Program-made: the position numbers and the translations under genes
Shown here: positions 36,226 to 48,465 of the stretch, piece by piece
How positions within the stretch are numbered: position 1 is the first letter of the stretch
How the letters are laid out: each line of letters starts with the position of its first letter
The notes under the pieces: model-generated
The model's input: only the letters and a program-made list of their open reading frames with translations
Told to the model about the DNA's origin: nothing
The model's database searches: none
Source of the DNA: Poronia punctata
Lineage: Eukaryota; Ascomycota; Sordariomycetes; Xylariales; Xylariaceae
Assembly: GCA_022579005.1 (NCBI GenBank)
Contig: MU401481.1
Location: 124,001-188,000, forward strand
Length of the DNA stretch: 64,000 bases
Direction: 5' to 3'

Positions 36226-38590
36226 TTATGCAGTTACTTCTTCTTCCTTTTTATCCTTGGACTTGAGGCTGAGATGATGCTCGTGGATGACGGCATCGGC
36301 ATTGTCGATTGTAAGTGGGCGGACTAAAAAAGAACACCGCTGTTAGCTTGTCGACCCAACGTGAAATATAAATAGGTTCATGAAGGGTACTTACTGTCGG
36401 CAAGCTGCTTGATCTTGGCGGTCCTGTTCCCAATATGTTAGTGTAAATTTTATATAACGCCTTAACTGATTGCCCCGGGTTTTCTATAAGATAGTAAGAA
36501 ACATACACAGCCTTGACGTCCTCATCCGAGAAGCCCTTCAATGATAATTGATCGATTCGAGACTTGACCGCGTTCCAGCCAGTAATTCTCGAGGTAATCG
36601 AGACGTAGCGAGTCACTAAAAAGTTAGCTGCTATAGGTCAAGACTTTCAAGGGGAGAGGGGGTAAATCGTACGTCCAAACAACGTAGGGTCGATAATCTG
36701 TAAGCGGTTAGCAAATGTACAAGTATTCATCTACTAAAGGAGGAACTTGCCTCGTAAGTTGACGGATTCGCCAGAATAGCTGGGAAAGATTAGCACTAAT
36801 ATAAAGATAAAAGCTTATGCCCATTCTATCTTTACCTTTAGCATGAATACCAGCCTTGTGCGTGAACGCACAAAACCCAGTGATGGGGTTAGAGAACTGT
36901 AAGAGAAAGACGTTAGCTTCTCCCCAATAACATGTATAACACGTTTCTTGTTGGAGACACTTACGGGGATGTTCACTTCGACGATACTCGCGACGTATTC
37001 GTCGATCTCCTTTAGCATAGGCAGGTTATACTTGGTCTTAGTATATTCAGGAGCTGACACGACCATGCGGGCCATCAATGCGCCGCTTGATAATTCTGTT
37101 AGTTCCCCTCGGAGCTTTAACAGACAGCAGACACTTACAGTGGAGTAATGCCGTTTCCTATCAAGTCGCAAGTTAGCATGGGGATTGTAGATGAGGAGGG
37201 ATAGCAACTCACGTTCGCCGATTCCAAGTACACTGGTGTCGACATGCGTGGCACCTGCCTCGAGAGCTGTGTAGGCGTTTCTATCGAATTGTAAGCCTGC
37301 TGTCACTTTCTAGTTTGCATGGTAGGTCTATCTTACGCTACGGCACATCCAGTGTCGTTGTGGAAATGCGTTTCTACAGAGTATTAGTAGGACGGTGTAA
37401 AATAAGAGTGGCCAAGGCATACCGATATCACAGCCCACCACACCTATATACTGTTAGCGCTCCCGTTTGTAACATGATTCTTTTTGCCGTAGAATGACTA
37501 ACCTCGGAGTGTCCGGACAAGATCGTAGACCATTCGCGGGGTAGCTCCTCCAACGGTATCAGCAACACCGACTCGGCCTACTCCAGCCTTGTCACTAGAT
37601 CTATGTCAGTGACTATTTTACCACATGACTCTGGGGGTGGAATGCTTACACGGCCTTGTAGAGGGCAAGGATATCGACAAGATCGGACCGGAACGAGTCT
37701 TCGGACGAGAATCGCACTTCGACTCCTTGGCTGTTTCGTCTGTAAGTATCCCATCCTGACCACAAGCAACGATCAAGAGCGACTTACGACTTGACGTATT
37801 CGATAACCTCAAGTGCTGTCTTCTGGATCATCTCCATGCTCTTTCCATGACTATACTCGCGCAAGAAGCTAGAGGTTCCAATAACAAGATCGACACCATC
37901 GACACCACACTCAATAGCCTTCTTGGCATCCTCCACTGCAACACTCCGGGTCAGCTATAGCCATTTGAAGCTGTATATTGTGAGGGTTTCGAAAGCTGCT
38001 AGACCATCTCCCCATCCTAACCGGAGCGTCTCGTGCCGCAAAAGCTGCCATAACAAGAAGAAGATGATTCCTCATATTACTTACTATTGCACCTGACGTG
38101 TGTAAGAATTTTGGACTATTGTAAGACATTAGTAACCACTTCAAGCACGCGGCCTAGCAACAGATACTAACCTTGAGACCAAGCTTGCAGATGGTCTTGC
38201 AGTCCTCAAATGACTGAGGCGAAGCGACTGGGCTTGTCAACTCTATATAGTCTACTCCGAAATCGCTGAGCATCGTCGCGATTTTGATCTTCTGCTCGGT
38301 TGTGAAGAAGGCATTTGCGAATTGCTCGCCTTCTCTTAGAGTGCCTTAAATTTCCCATGTTAACCGAACAGACCCTGAAGACGGGTTCCGGAGCCTCTAC
38401 ATACTTTCGATAATCCTTCATTTCGTCAGTCCTTGCAAAAATATTCACAAAAATTTGTAAGACAGACTTACTTATATCTGGTGACATTGCTCAGGTAATC
38501 TTGGACTTGGCTGTAAACCGACGTCGCCGGGTTGTTATTCTGAGCCGGGTGCGGTGCCGTACCGGCCGTTCCATTTTCTGTGCCGCACAT
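36226..38590 (-). CDS. homocitrate synthase, first step of lysine biosynthesis
   Basis: Eighteen coding exons on the minus strand give 426 residues: 38590-38472, 38415-38405, 38344-38172, 38115-38085, 37935-37788, 37739-37650, 37594-37503, 37443-37423, 37373-37337, 37280-37213, 37157-37139, 37085-36965, 36896-36836, 36779-36751, 36697-36673, 36615-36507, 36423-36395 and 36323-36226. Every phase closes. The enzyme condenses acetyl-CoA with 2-oxoglutarate in the alpha-aminoadipate pathway (yeast Lys20/Lys21). Diagnostic motifs are [17 protein letters not shown] (metal and substrate site), [34 protein letters not shown] (metal-binding His pair), LGIGERNGITPLGALMARM and the C-terminal lid-side [19 protein letters not shown]. 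The start is [10 protein letters not shown]. No clear mitochondrial presequence. Unusual: 17 introns, a micro-exon of 11 nt encoding IIE and part of Ser, others of 19 and 21 nt, and a GC-AG intron (GCAAGT donor at 36750). Confidence 0.95.
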
Positions 38591-41500
38591 GGTGAAGGAT
38601 CTGATGCTCGCAAACTCGGATTCGACGTTCAAAATGGTTGATTTCGCAGGCGGTAGGTATGTCCAAGTTAAGCTGGTAGTTAAACGACAGTCTCAGACCA
38701 TGACATTTGCCGACGCCGGGCCCTGTGAGTCACGTGTCAGTTCCTGGGAAAAGTCGATGCAGCCAATCATTGACTGGCTTTGCAGTTCTTTTCCTCGTAT
38801 GACGCGAGAGACTTGCCCCTCCATACCCCCCTCCGACGTCGCTTCGGGGCCTGTTACGGGCTGCTGAGCTAGAAAGCGCTAACTTTTGACATGTAAAAAA
38901 CCACACTTCCCCCCGCATTATCGAAAAATAGCTTACGTACAGTGAGCTTGGACGTCAACTGCCCCGTGGAAGCGCTCAAACACAGGATGCCAACCCGAAC
39001 AACTACGCGAAGAGGTATACACAATTGCGTGTAAGCAATTTTGTAGTATAGTTAATCAACCGTAACAGCGGCTAACATGTATACAACTGAAGATTGTTGT
39101 ATGCAGATATGGCTGTACTTTTGGCTGTACCCAGAGCTGGCTGTACAGATTGCGGGGTAATTACAGAAAAAAAATATTCACTCTTGGTGTGTCACAGTTG
39201 GCGCTTATGATATGTCACAATGCCTGCGCAATGTATGTGTGCGAAGTCTGTAATATTTATTGAAGACGGAGGATCTGGGCATCTAACTATCGGTGGAATC
39301 CGACGACGACTACTGCACATTTACGAGTACAATGTTCCTAAGCAAACTGAATATCTTGCGCCCCTTTACTTTTCGTACGGGATTCAACCACCACGCTTCT
39401 TCTTCTTCTAGAGACGAGAAGTATAATCATAGAAAGACGCATTCGTAAGACGTTGCAAGCTTAAGGTATGTTGCAGAGGTTTATATAATAATGCTATAGG
39501 AGACCGTTGGGGGGTTTCAACAAGTTCAGTAAGTAGAAGGTACGGAAATACGTGCAGTCCATTCCGCCGACTTAAGTACCTACCGTCGCCTCGCGGTGCT
39601 CTTGGCTTTGCTATTTCTTTCATGACATACGCGCTTTATGTACCTACCTACATTAAGATTATACACGTAGAAGTCAAGCAAGAATTTCTAGTTATTCTAT
39701 ATGATACACTGGGCCTATCACTTGGCGGCCAAAATAATCGCAAACAGACACACAATGTTTTAACCTCACATTTACTCCCAATCACTACGATATAAGGTCG
39801 TTCCTTTTCTCAACGATGCAGTCAGGCCTAGAGTATCCAGAGCCGGAGGTCAGGATCAGGGCACTGCACTCGCCGGGACTCATCCTCCTAACGGCGACAA
39901 TTGAATCATTAAACCTTCAAAAGAGGATTTTTGAAAACAAGAGAAAGAATTGACATGTAGTTTTGCCTCGCCTTTGCCTCTTGCGACCAAGGTTTGGCCG
40001 TGTGTACAAAATTCGGTACCTACCTCTCACTAATTGGACCACTTGTGGCTGGCGCCATCACTTCTCCATGTTCTTATCCTCCTCACCAAATACAATATCT
40101 CTATTTTCAAGCTAGGATCAGGTTGAGCTGAGGTTATAAAAGCGGCAATGGAAGTCCTGATTAGATTACCTATCTAGGCTACCTGGTAGATAAATTTTAC
40201 CTACGGGGCACTGTGCATACCGTGCTATATATCTGGTTCGATTTGCACTTGGAGTCGATTGATCTCGGCGTTCAGTAATACTACACGACGCCTTATAAGG
40301 AAGTACAATGGAGGGATCATATAGAAGCATCCTAGAAATTTGATATCCCCCCTTCCTGTAGTACTTACACTTATGCGAAGGCTTCGATGCTGTTGGATGA
40401 CCTGTTAAAACATGCCAAAGCTCTCTCAACTTTTGTCCAGGAAACAGGTTTGAGGGTAGGCGAGTAATAAGGAAATATCTGGCCTATCAGGCATTTACAT
40501 AAATGAAGATAATAAGGTGTGTCGACATATACACGTACATGCTCATTATGACCGTCGTTACGGTTGGAGACGACATATGTAGTAGAGTAGGACTGGAAAA
40601 TAAGCGGTACCACTACGGGATGCGGGTTTGATGCAACTCCGTCGGTACTGTACAGTAAAAAACCAGACATATGATGTTGGAGAGGGTTACCCCACGATAT
40701 TCGCAAACCAATAGGGTCGATCAAGAATGTAATACATATCCACCCCCTCTCTTCGAAAGTGTATCCAGCGGCCGTCTGGAACAACAGATCTACAACAAAC
40801 AATAACATCAACCGGTGGTGTTATAAAGCCGTGTGGGGTAACGACAAATCAGCAACAATGGTCTTAGAGAGGAAGGAAAAGTGTACACAATAATTGCAGC
40901 TGACACTGCCACGAGACCTAGGCCCTACAACCCCGGTTGTCGAAACCGATAGACTGGTATTTGGTGTTTCTTGTGTGCATGATAGGATTCAGGTAGTAGG
41001 CTATGTGACCAAGAGACAAAGAGTTTATGTGTGGCTACAAGGAGTAATAATCAGGCGAGGAATACAGGCAAGCATTTAGGGCTTATGGTGCCTAAATCTG
41101 GCCGACGGGAACGAACACCTGATCGAATTGACGGCGGGGTCGACGAGGATTGCGGACAAGGTGCTGTACCGCTCCTAGTTAGACCAGTTTAAGGTGCATA
41201 TTACAAGTATACAGGCACTCTTGGGGTAAGTGGAAAAGCTAGGTTAGTGGCCGTCGACACACTGAAAAACGAGTGTCCTGCAAAACGAGCTGAATACGTC
41301 AGTTGACATTTTAATACAGCGCCATCGGGTAGGTTGGCACGGTGGGAGCCAGGCTAGGTTAGATTCTATTATACGGCGCGTCTGTGTCTCAGATGCTGTA
41401 CCTGTAGAATGAGGCCTGTAGAATATGGTTCTTACCTACTTCCCAGGTATGCCTGCTCACGAGTTGGAGCGCCCGTATTCCGTCCCTGGAGTGCATAGCC

Positions 41501-42880
41501 AGGGATTCTGCTGCCAAACCTTTCAATATGTGAAAGTTTTGTCAGCACTAGCAATAACAAACTCTAGACCTCGAGTCACGGGTTGCGATCTTTAGTGACG
41601 CCAAATGGATATTCTTCAATCCCCATCTCCTCTTAACGCCTAGACTAGTCTCGGTACATACGTGTAGAACCTTGACAATATTCCGAGGCATAACTGCCAC
41701 GACTGGGAGCTGGAACAGAAGTTGTGGGTCGGTGTGCATATCTCCGAATTCCCATTCAATTGTCAGTTGACAGTTGGGCAGTGAACTCGGACTGTGTCGT
41801 AGGTGAGTGGGGACTGTACCTACATAGGTAGTATCGCTTAGACTACGAATCGTCTTGTCAACGTACAAAGTGTGGAGACCGGCGCCAGGGCCGCCTACCG
41901 ACCGCGAAAGTGTCCAGATTCGTGTGCAGATCGAGCGCCGAAACCTCCAATAGGTATGAAGAAAGGATTTACAAAAGTATGTATCGAGTTGCAAAGTGCG
42001 GAGAAAACTCATCTAGAAGACCTGTTCCGGAATGTTTCTGTTCTGTTCAGTCCTGTCTAGAAATTGACTTGTATTTCCAGCCTAACGCATCTTGCGAGCA
42101 GATTGCCTGTTCTTCGTTAGTCCCAACTTTTGACGTGCCGCCGCTAGGTAGTAGGTACAGCGTTTACAGGGCCTGACATTCCTTGGTTTTAGGTAGAATT
42201 GATCTGCATTTGCGTGTCTTGCATTCGCGGTGTCGCGATTACCCACTAGGTACCTACCAGCATGCTCGACCAGAGTAGGTATATCTCAACAAGGATATAT
42301 TTATATTATTAAAGGCACATGACGTTGCGAAGCATCGCACCCCAGCTTCCCAGCTTCCCACTTCCCCGGCCAGACTAAACATCTATTTAATCCTAGCTAG
42401 TTGGCATCTTGGCTGCTCGACTTGGAATGGACCTGGCCTAGTGGCTCACGTCAAATATCGAGGATCGAAAGCTGTCCGAACATCATATAATTTGGGCAGA
42501 GGAACCGCGACTTGGATTTGGGAACGTTCAGCTTTCCATTTTTGCTGCTACTACTCATCTGCTTACATATCCGCCTAAACAAAATTAGAGATACCCATCA
42601 AACTCTAAATAATCCGCGTCATTAAGGCTCGCTGGCTTTCACGTCACCCACGGTATATTACCGGAAAAGCCTTTATTTTCCCGACAACATTCCAATTACC
42701 CTACACAATCCGGTCTATCATTAGGCAGGACACATACGTTTCCTTAGGATATACAATATCGACTATACATAGCCACCTAAATAAGCGCTGTAGGCTTTAC
42801 AGCCTGTCTATCATAACCCTAGGCCTACTACGAGGCAAGATATTCGCATTCAATAGCCTCTTCAGGCTTCGCTTGTCACG
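38591..42880. other. 4.3 kb intergenic region between divergent genes
   Basis: Homocitrate synthase and Insig start on opposite sides. No convincing gene was found. Two minus-strand open frames without introns are the longest: 40371-40811 (146 codons, hydrophobic start) and 41548-42012 (154 codons); neither has a recognised domain. TGGCTGTAC occurs three times at 39110-39147. TACCTACC words are frequent. Confidence 0.5.
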
Positions 42881-44223
42881 ATGTCCCATTCCCCGGGCAG
42901 CACACCGCTGTTCCGGCCCACCCCCATACGGCCTTATAATATTGATTTCCATATCAGGGAGGCAACACCGCCAGAAGAAGAGGAAGAAGAAGAAGACTTG
43001 GCACCTAGCCAACCTCGGTCCGATTTGAATATGGAATGGCTGAACCAAAGGCTTCTGGACACGGGGGCCATACGGCGTTCAGAATCCTCATCAAGCATCC
43101 GCCGTGCTCAGTCTGTTAAGAACCTGACTGCGTCAGCCCTGACGGGTATATTCGGGTCGTTACATGATTCCTGCGATAAGCTCGACACTAGAACCAACGG
43201 GACCATTACTCCCTGGGAACCGGTGACGGCGACGGCGACCTCAGACAGAGATTGGATGGCAGGCGAATCCGCACCGATAGTACAGAAGCCAAGTGCATAT
43301 CCAGTACGGAGACGTTCCTCGGCATCACACACAGTGTACAGACCGCCACCATCTACCACAAACACGCTTCTATTTGGCGCATTGAGGGCATCGCTCCTGT
43401 CGGGGCTGGGCATCGTGTATGGTATCGGTATGGCAACAGTGCATGGCGATAAAACAGCGGCAACACCGCTTATGATCAGGGCCTCAACTTACGGATGGGG
43501 ATACTTGGCTTTCTGGGGAGCCGCCGGCCTCGTACTAGGCTATTTGCTGCCATGGTTTGATACTCTCTGGGAACAGGACCATGAGCAGACCAACGACAAT
43601 GCCGAGCCTGTGCCGGAAGAAATCGAGGAGAAGAACTTGCGACCTCACACCGACTGGGCCCTTGCCGTTCGTGGCGTCGGGATTTTGATCGGGATTGCTT
43701 ATGCGATCGTAAGTCCCACTTCTATGCCCCAGCTTTCCTTGTCCCATTCATAGACGCGCCAAGCATACACCCTTATCATCTCCCATCCAGAGATACTGAC
43801 CGTGATACCGTACAGCGCAAACTTGAGTGGAATTCAACCCTGCAGGTCTCGCTTTCGCTTGCCCTCGTGAACTCAGGCTTATGGGCCATAATCGACCGCT
43901 CCATGCCAGGCTTCATCGTCTCGTCGGCTGTTGGGTTGGCTGGCTCGGCGCTCCTTACCAGCATCCAGCCGGATGTGGTGCCAACGCCGGCCATGATATC
44001 CTCATCGGCGCCGTACAGCGGTATCTACGGCACAGCAACCAACCATCCTAATAGTTCGTTGGAATATGCCGAAGCCGCACCGATGCTGCTTGGCGGTCTT
44101 GCAAGCCAGCAGACGTTGGCCACGGGGATATGGACATTGAACGTCCTCTTCTGCTGTACCGTCGTCCTCGGAAACGTCGGTCGCTGGCTGGCCATAGATA
44201 AATACAGCTCTCGGCGGTCCTGA
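42881..44223 (+). CDS. Insig-family ER membrane protein
   Basis: Exons 42881-43708 and 43816-44223 encode 411 residues; the 107-nt intron is in phase 0. The first 155 residues are soluble, with a Glu run (PPEEEEEEEDL) and a Ser-rich basic patch. About six hydrophobic segments follow, starting with LLFGALRASLLSGLGIVYGIGMATV. The second exon carries the Insig signature: RKLEWNSTLQVSLSLALVN, then GLWAIIDRSMPGF, the equivalent of the conserved DRSRSG-type loop. Insig proteins sit in the ER and bind sterol-sensing domains of HMG-CoA reductase and, in some organisms, SCAP/SREBP. Which partner applies here cannot be seen. A disordered N-terminus longer than in animals is usual for fungal Insigs. Confidence 0.88.
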
Positions 44224-46746
44224 CGACACTATGTTTGTCGATTTAAACCCAAACTCTAGCGAAGATCTTGACGGGGGAATACCGTCGAACAAAAACATAC
44301 ATAGCCTACCAGCGCTCAACTAGCACATGGTAGTCTTTCCGCGCACGGCATGGTTCTATGGTCGGATCGTATTTTCTGAATAGGATTATGGCATTTTCTC
44401 ATGTTTTGGAGATGGAGGATATCGGGAAAAGGAAGGAAAGCGGACGGTAAAGGCAACCGGCAGAACGGGGTATGTAGCCCTCATTAGCCTGTATATGCAT
44501 AAGCTACATTTTGTATAATCTGAACGGGATCATAAGGGTGCTCTGGTTTGAGTACTTGGGTCTTCTACTCCAGCGAACTCGAAATTATCGTGTACAGTGA
44601 ATCTCTTCGTTATGTAAACTTGCTCGAGCGGGCGGGCAGCGGGTGAGCTTATATCAAACTTGGCAAACCAAGCACCACCCATTTACACGTAGTGCCACGT
44701 GAAACGTCATCTTTGTCGATGGGGGCTGGATTCAGCTTCCAAGTTGTACTCTTTCTTTTTGTTAGCCTGTAACGTGTTGTTCGGACTGCGGCATGTGTTT
44801 TTTTTTTCAACGACCCACTCGAGTGTCGGTCACCGCAAGTTCTTGGATGATATTAGAATAATTTTGCGTTATACCTCGCCGCCCAGTGTGTGGTTGTCAT
44901 GGTCTGTCTGCAGGTCACAATTAGATAGGGGCGGGCGTCTATGATGAACACAGTTGAAGCTGTCCAGCAAGGGAACGTCGAAATCTTACTTGTTTTGTAT
45001 TCCCAAGCCCTCTGTTGCTTTTAAAGGCGTGTTTCTCCAGAGTAGATTATATACCAGATGTAATCAGGTAGGGCAGGTACCTACTTTATGATGGCTAGAC
45101 TACTATGTAGTAAACAAATAGTTACACCAGACGATCTAAGAATAGAAGGGAAAATGCCGTCAACACTTTCTTGTTGTAGAAAGACATGGTAACACAGGTT
45201 TGCAACTTCAGTCTTCATCCCACAATACAAGCTGACATGAATGACCTCGATCTATCTGGGTTTGGGTATACGTACGTAGGTATGCAGTTCGTTCATTAGA
45301 AACGCAATTGTAAAGAGAATCATAATTGCGCTGGTGAGATATCTCACGCATATTATATATATATCTTATGTTTGGTGTATCGAATGGAACGACTTTGACT
45401 AACGTCAACCTAGCGTCGATACACATGGCTTCTTTGAAACCATCTGGATCGGGGGGATTGCCATCGTCCCGGGTAACCTAGCCGTCCCACGAGATGCTTT
45501 AGGTTTATAGCTATATATCAATGTTGTATTTTTCCTACCTATTAACCTAGTATATGTTTGTTGAGCAATTGTTGTTTGTTCTATATAATGTTTTTGGACG
45601 TTTTCTCTGATGCGACTTCAAATTCAGCTTGTAAATGGAGACGCCCGCGACAAAACGTAGTAATACATGTCTAGACTGGAACTTGCCTTAACCTGATGGA
45701 AGGGATAAACCCCATCCTACTTAATAACTGTCCTTCCAATATGTTTTTCAACATGCGAAGCTAGGCACGCAAAACTTGTGTATGTAGTTGTGATATTCGA
45801 GGTCATGTTTCTGGGTAAGGGCACGGGGATAAGAGGTTACGTAACGTAACGTATCGTGTGTGTCTGATGGTAAGTACCTGCATCTCCAGAAGTCCTGTAT
45901 ACTCTACTCCAGCCTTATGATCTTTACACACGTAATGTACAAGTTGAGCGTCGTTATTTGGTAGTAGACAGAACTTGAGAGGAAAGAAGTAGACAGTACC
46001 TACCCTGCGTGATTGTGTTACGGTCTTTCCACACTAGAACCATTTCTATTGGCCAATCAAGCCCACCGGCGCATGTGCCTGGACCCCTAATACGTCAAGA
46101 CTTCTTTTCCTCACTATCCCCGTTTCTACTACTGGCGTTCCTCATACTCGTAGACAAAAAGTGATGACTTCTACATATTTAACTAGAGTACTTTCTATTC
46201 TTTTTATTTTCCTTCTGCCTTTATATACCATTCTATCCTCTGTTTAAGTGTAAATGGTTACGGTCTACAATGATTGGCACGCATCTGGGCAAATACCGGT
46301 GATTTCTTTTCGATTCTCAGCCCACTGTTGCCATACTTGTTGTCTTGGCTATCCGTTCAGGCATCGTTGACCGATTTGAGATGCGGTCCGACGAGGTGTT
46401 ATAAAGCCCCCTAGAACCGGCCTTGGAATTTTATTAACGCTTGCATGCTACTTGGTAAGTACTCGAGCACTCAGCATTGCTACCATCCTATCCTTCCCAA
46501 ACGCATCATATTCCCATACGACTTAGTCCAACATCTTTTCTGTTCACTTACACTCTCGAAACTCAAAGCTCACAACATATACCTACTCCACAAGACATCG
46601 ACCCTCTGTCAGTTACCTGTAAAGCGTAAAGATCGACAAGTGCTTCTTTTGGACATAACTGTTTTTCTGCGTCCTTTTGAATCTGAAAATCGCACACACT
46701 ACCTACCTGCAGCTGTCGACCACTGTACGTATGAAGCGACATTTTC
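44224..46746. other. 2.5 kb intergenic region between tandem genes
   Basis: Contains the Insig 3' flank and the upstream region of the LONRF gene. A GTTACGTAACGTAACGTA run lies at 45837-45854. Short frames only. No gene is seen. Confidence 0.55.
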
Positions 46747-48465
46747 ATGTCTATCCCGACAAATGCGTCAACACCGCCACTCTCCCCGTTCATGACTGCT
46801 GCCGAACGGCCGGAGTCCTCGTCACACTTGGATGAGGGCGGCGGTGTTGCCGAAGGGGATGCCGCCGGGGCCGAAGAACCCGGATTCGACCGGGATCTAC
46901 TACTTGATGCAGTAAGGGATGCGCGTCAGATTATCCGTCTGATTCAGTGTCCGAAATGTTCCGACATACTGGAAAAGCCCACCACGTTACCGTGTGGTTA
47001 CAGTATATGCGGGGGATGCGTTCCTGTTACCCGACCTAGGGCCAATGTCTCGTGGCCGGCAACGGCAAATCGTCTGCAAGGCTTCACGTGCCCGATTCCG
47101 GATTGCGCCAAGGAGCATGCCGCGGCCGATTGTGGCTTCGATGTGACCCTAAACAACGTCCTGGGTGCCATCAAGAACAGCATAAAGCCCGTCATTCAGT
47201 CTGCCACAGACTCGGTTGAATATTCGACGTATATCACTGTGTGTGATAGCTGGGCAGCTGCCGGCGTGTCCTCTCTACAAGAGAAAGAGCCGGAGCCAAA
47301 GCTACTACAAGGGGGGAGGATACGGGCAACGTACGAGCTGGCCGGACTGGGCGGTTTGGAGTATCACAGCGATGTCTCGTACATGAATTCCGACGTCAGT
47401 GAAGAGGAAGCGGCCAAGAAAGATACCGAGCTTTTCCTGGAATTAAAGGAGTCGGTGAGATCGGAGATGGACTGTCAGGTCTGCTACGCCCTCTTCCTAG
47501 ACCCTGTAACCACGGCCTGCGGGCACACTTACTGTCGGTCATGTCTTCATCGGATTCTGGACCACTCAGACTTGTGCGCGATATGCCGACGGTCGATCTC
47601 TATCCAAGCCCAGGTCGATCCACGCTCTGCGCCCTCCAACAAGTGTCTCGTGTCTATGATCGATGGATTCTGGGCCGACTTGGTTGCACGTCGCTCCCAT
47701 GCATATAAGTTGGAACAAGAACTCAATTATGGGGGCTTTGATACCCCCATATTTGTTTGTACACTGGCATTTCCGTCTATGCCCATGTTCCTCCATGTCT
47801 TTGAGCCACGGTACCGGCTCATGATCCGACGAGCTATGCAAGGCAACCGAACCTTCGGCATGGTTCCGGCTAGACCACTACCCGGACCGGACAACCCACC
47901 TTTTATGGAGCTTGGCGTCCTTTTGCGAATAGTGAACATTGAAGTTTTCCCTGATGGCCGCAGTCTCCTGGAGACTGTTGGCGTCTCTCGGTTCAGAATC
48001 ACCCGCTACGGCTGTCTCGACGGCTACGTGGTTGCCAACACCGAGAAAGTCGACGACATTAGTCTAGCCGAGGAGGAAGCACTCGAAGCTTTGGAGGTTG
48101 GCCAAGGGAGTAGATCGCTTGACCCGGCGACGGCCATTCCATCCTCTCCCGTCATACAAAGTATTTCGGATCTAGACTCCGTACCGACCCGAGAGATGGT
48201 CGAATTCAGCATCGCATTCGTTCGGCGGATGCAAGGAAAAAGCGTCGATTGGCTCGCTTCCCGCATGCTCACCATCTACGGAGAATGCCCAACGGACGCG
48301 GCGACTTTCCCGTGGTGGCTCGCTTGTGTCTTGCCCGTCAGAGATGCGGAAAAGTATAGATTATTGGCCACGTCGAGCGTACGTGAGCGACTTAAGATTT
48401 GCTGCCGGTGGATCTTGGAATGGGAAGATAGTTCGGTAAGTGACATATCTCTATTAATTAGTTAA
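46747..48465 (+). CDS. LON-domain RING finger protein (LONRF type, putative E3 ligase)
   Basis: One open exon of 572 codons. A first RING-like motif begins near residue 67 (IQCPKCSDILEKPTTLPCGYSICGGC, with a long loop before FTCPIPDC). A second, standard C3HC4 RING is at about 241-280 (DCQVCYALFLDPVTTACGHTYCRSCL, then LCAICRRS). A LON substrate-binding domain follows from about 333 (PIFVCTLAFPSMPMFLHVFEPRYRLMIRRAM). This is the LONRF architecture, presumed ubiquitin ligases with unknown fungal targets. The 3' end is uncertain: the reading frame stops at 48465, but GTAAGT at 48436 could be a donor joining a further short exon after 48480. The start MSIPTNASTPP follows a non-coding leader. No transmembrane segment. 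Confidence 0.88.
   Translation: MSIPTNASTPPLSPFMTAAERPESSSHLDEGGGVAEGDAAGAEEPGFDRDLLLDAVRDARQIIRLIQCPKCSDILEKPTTLPCGYSICGGCVPVTRPRANVSWPATANRLQGFTCPIPDCAKEHAAADCGFDVTLNNVLGAIKNSIKPVIQSATDSVEYSTYITVCDSWAAAGVSSLQEKEPEPKLLQGGRIRATYELAGLGGLEYHSDVSYMNSDVSEEEAAKKDTELFLELKESVRSEMDCQVCYALFLDPVTTACGHTYCRSCLHRILDHSDLCAICRRSISIQAQVDPRSAPSNKCLVSMIDGFWADLVARRSHAYKLEQELNYGGFDTPIFVCTLAFPSMPMFLHVFEPRYRLMIRRAMQGNRTFGMVPARPLPGPDNPPFMELGVLLRIVNIEVFPDGRSLLETVGVSRFRITRYGCLDGYVVANTEKVDDISLAEEEALEALEVGQGSRSLDPATAIPSSPVIQSISDLDSVPTREMVEFSIAFVRRMQGKSVDWLASRMLTIYGECPTDAATFPWWLACVLPVRDAEKYRLLATSSVRERLKICCRWILEWEDSSVSDISLLIS

Noticed and set aside
39110..39147. Three TGGCTGTAC copies taken as a possible CRISPR or minisatellite
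   Set aside because: Spacing is irregular (12 and 17 nt) and copies are too short and few; CRISPR is not expected in a fungal nucleus.
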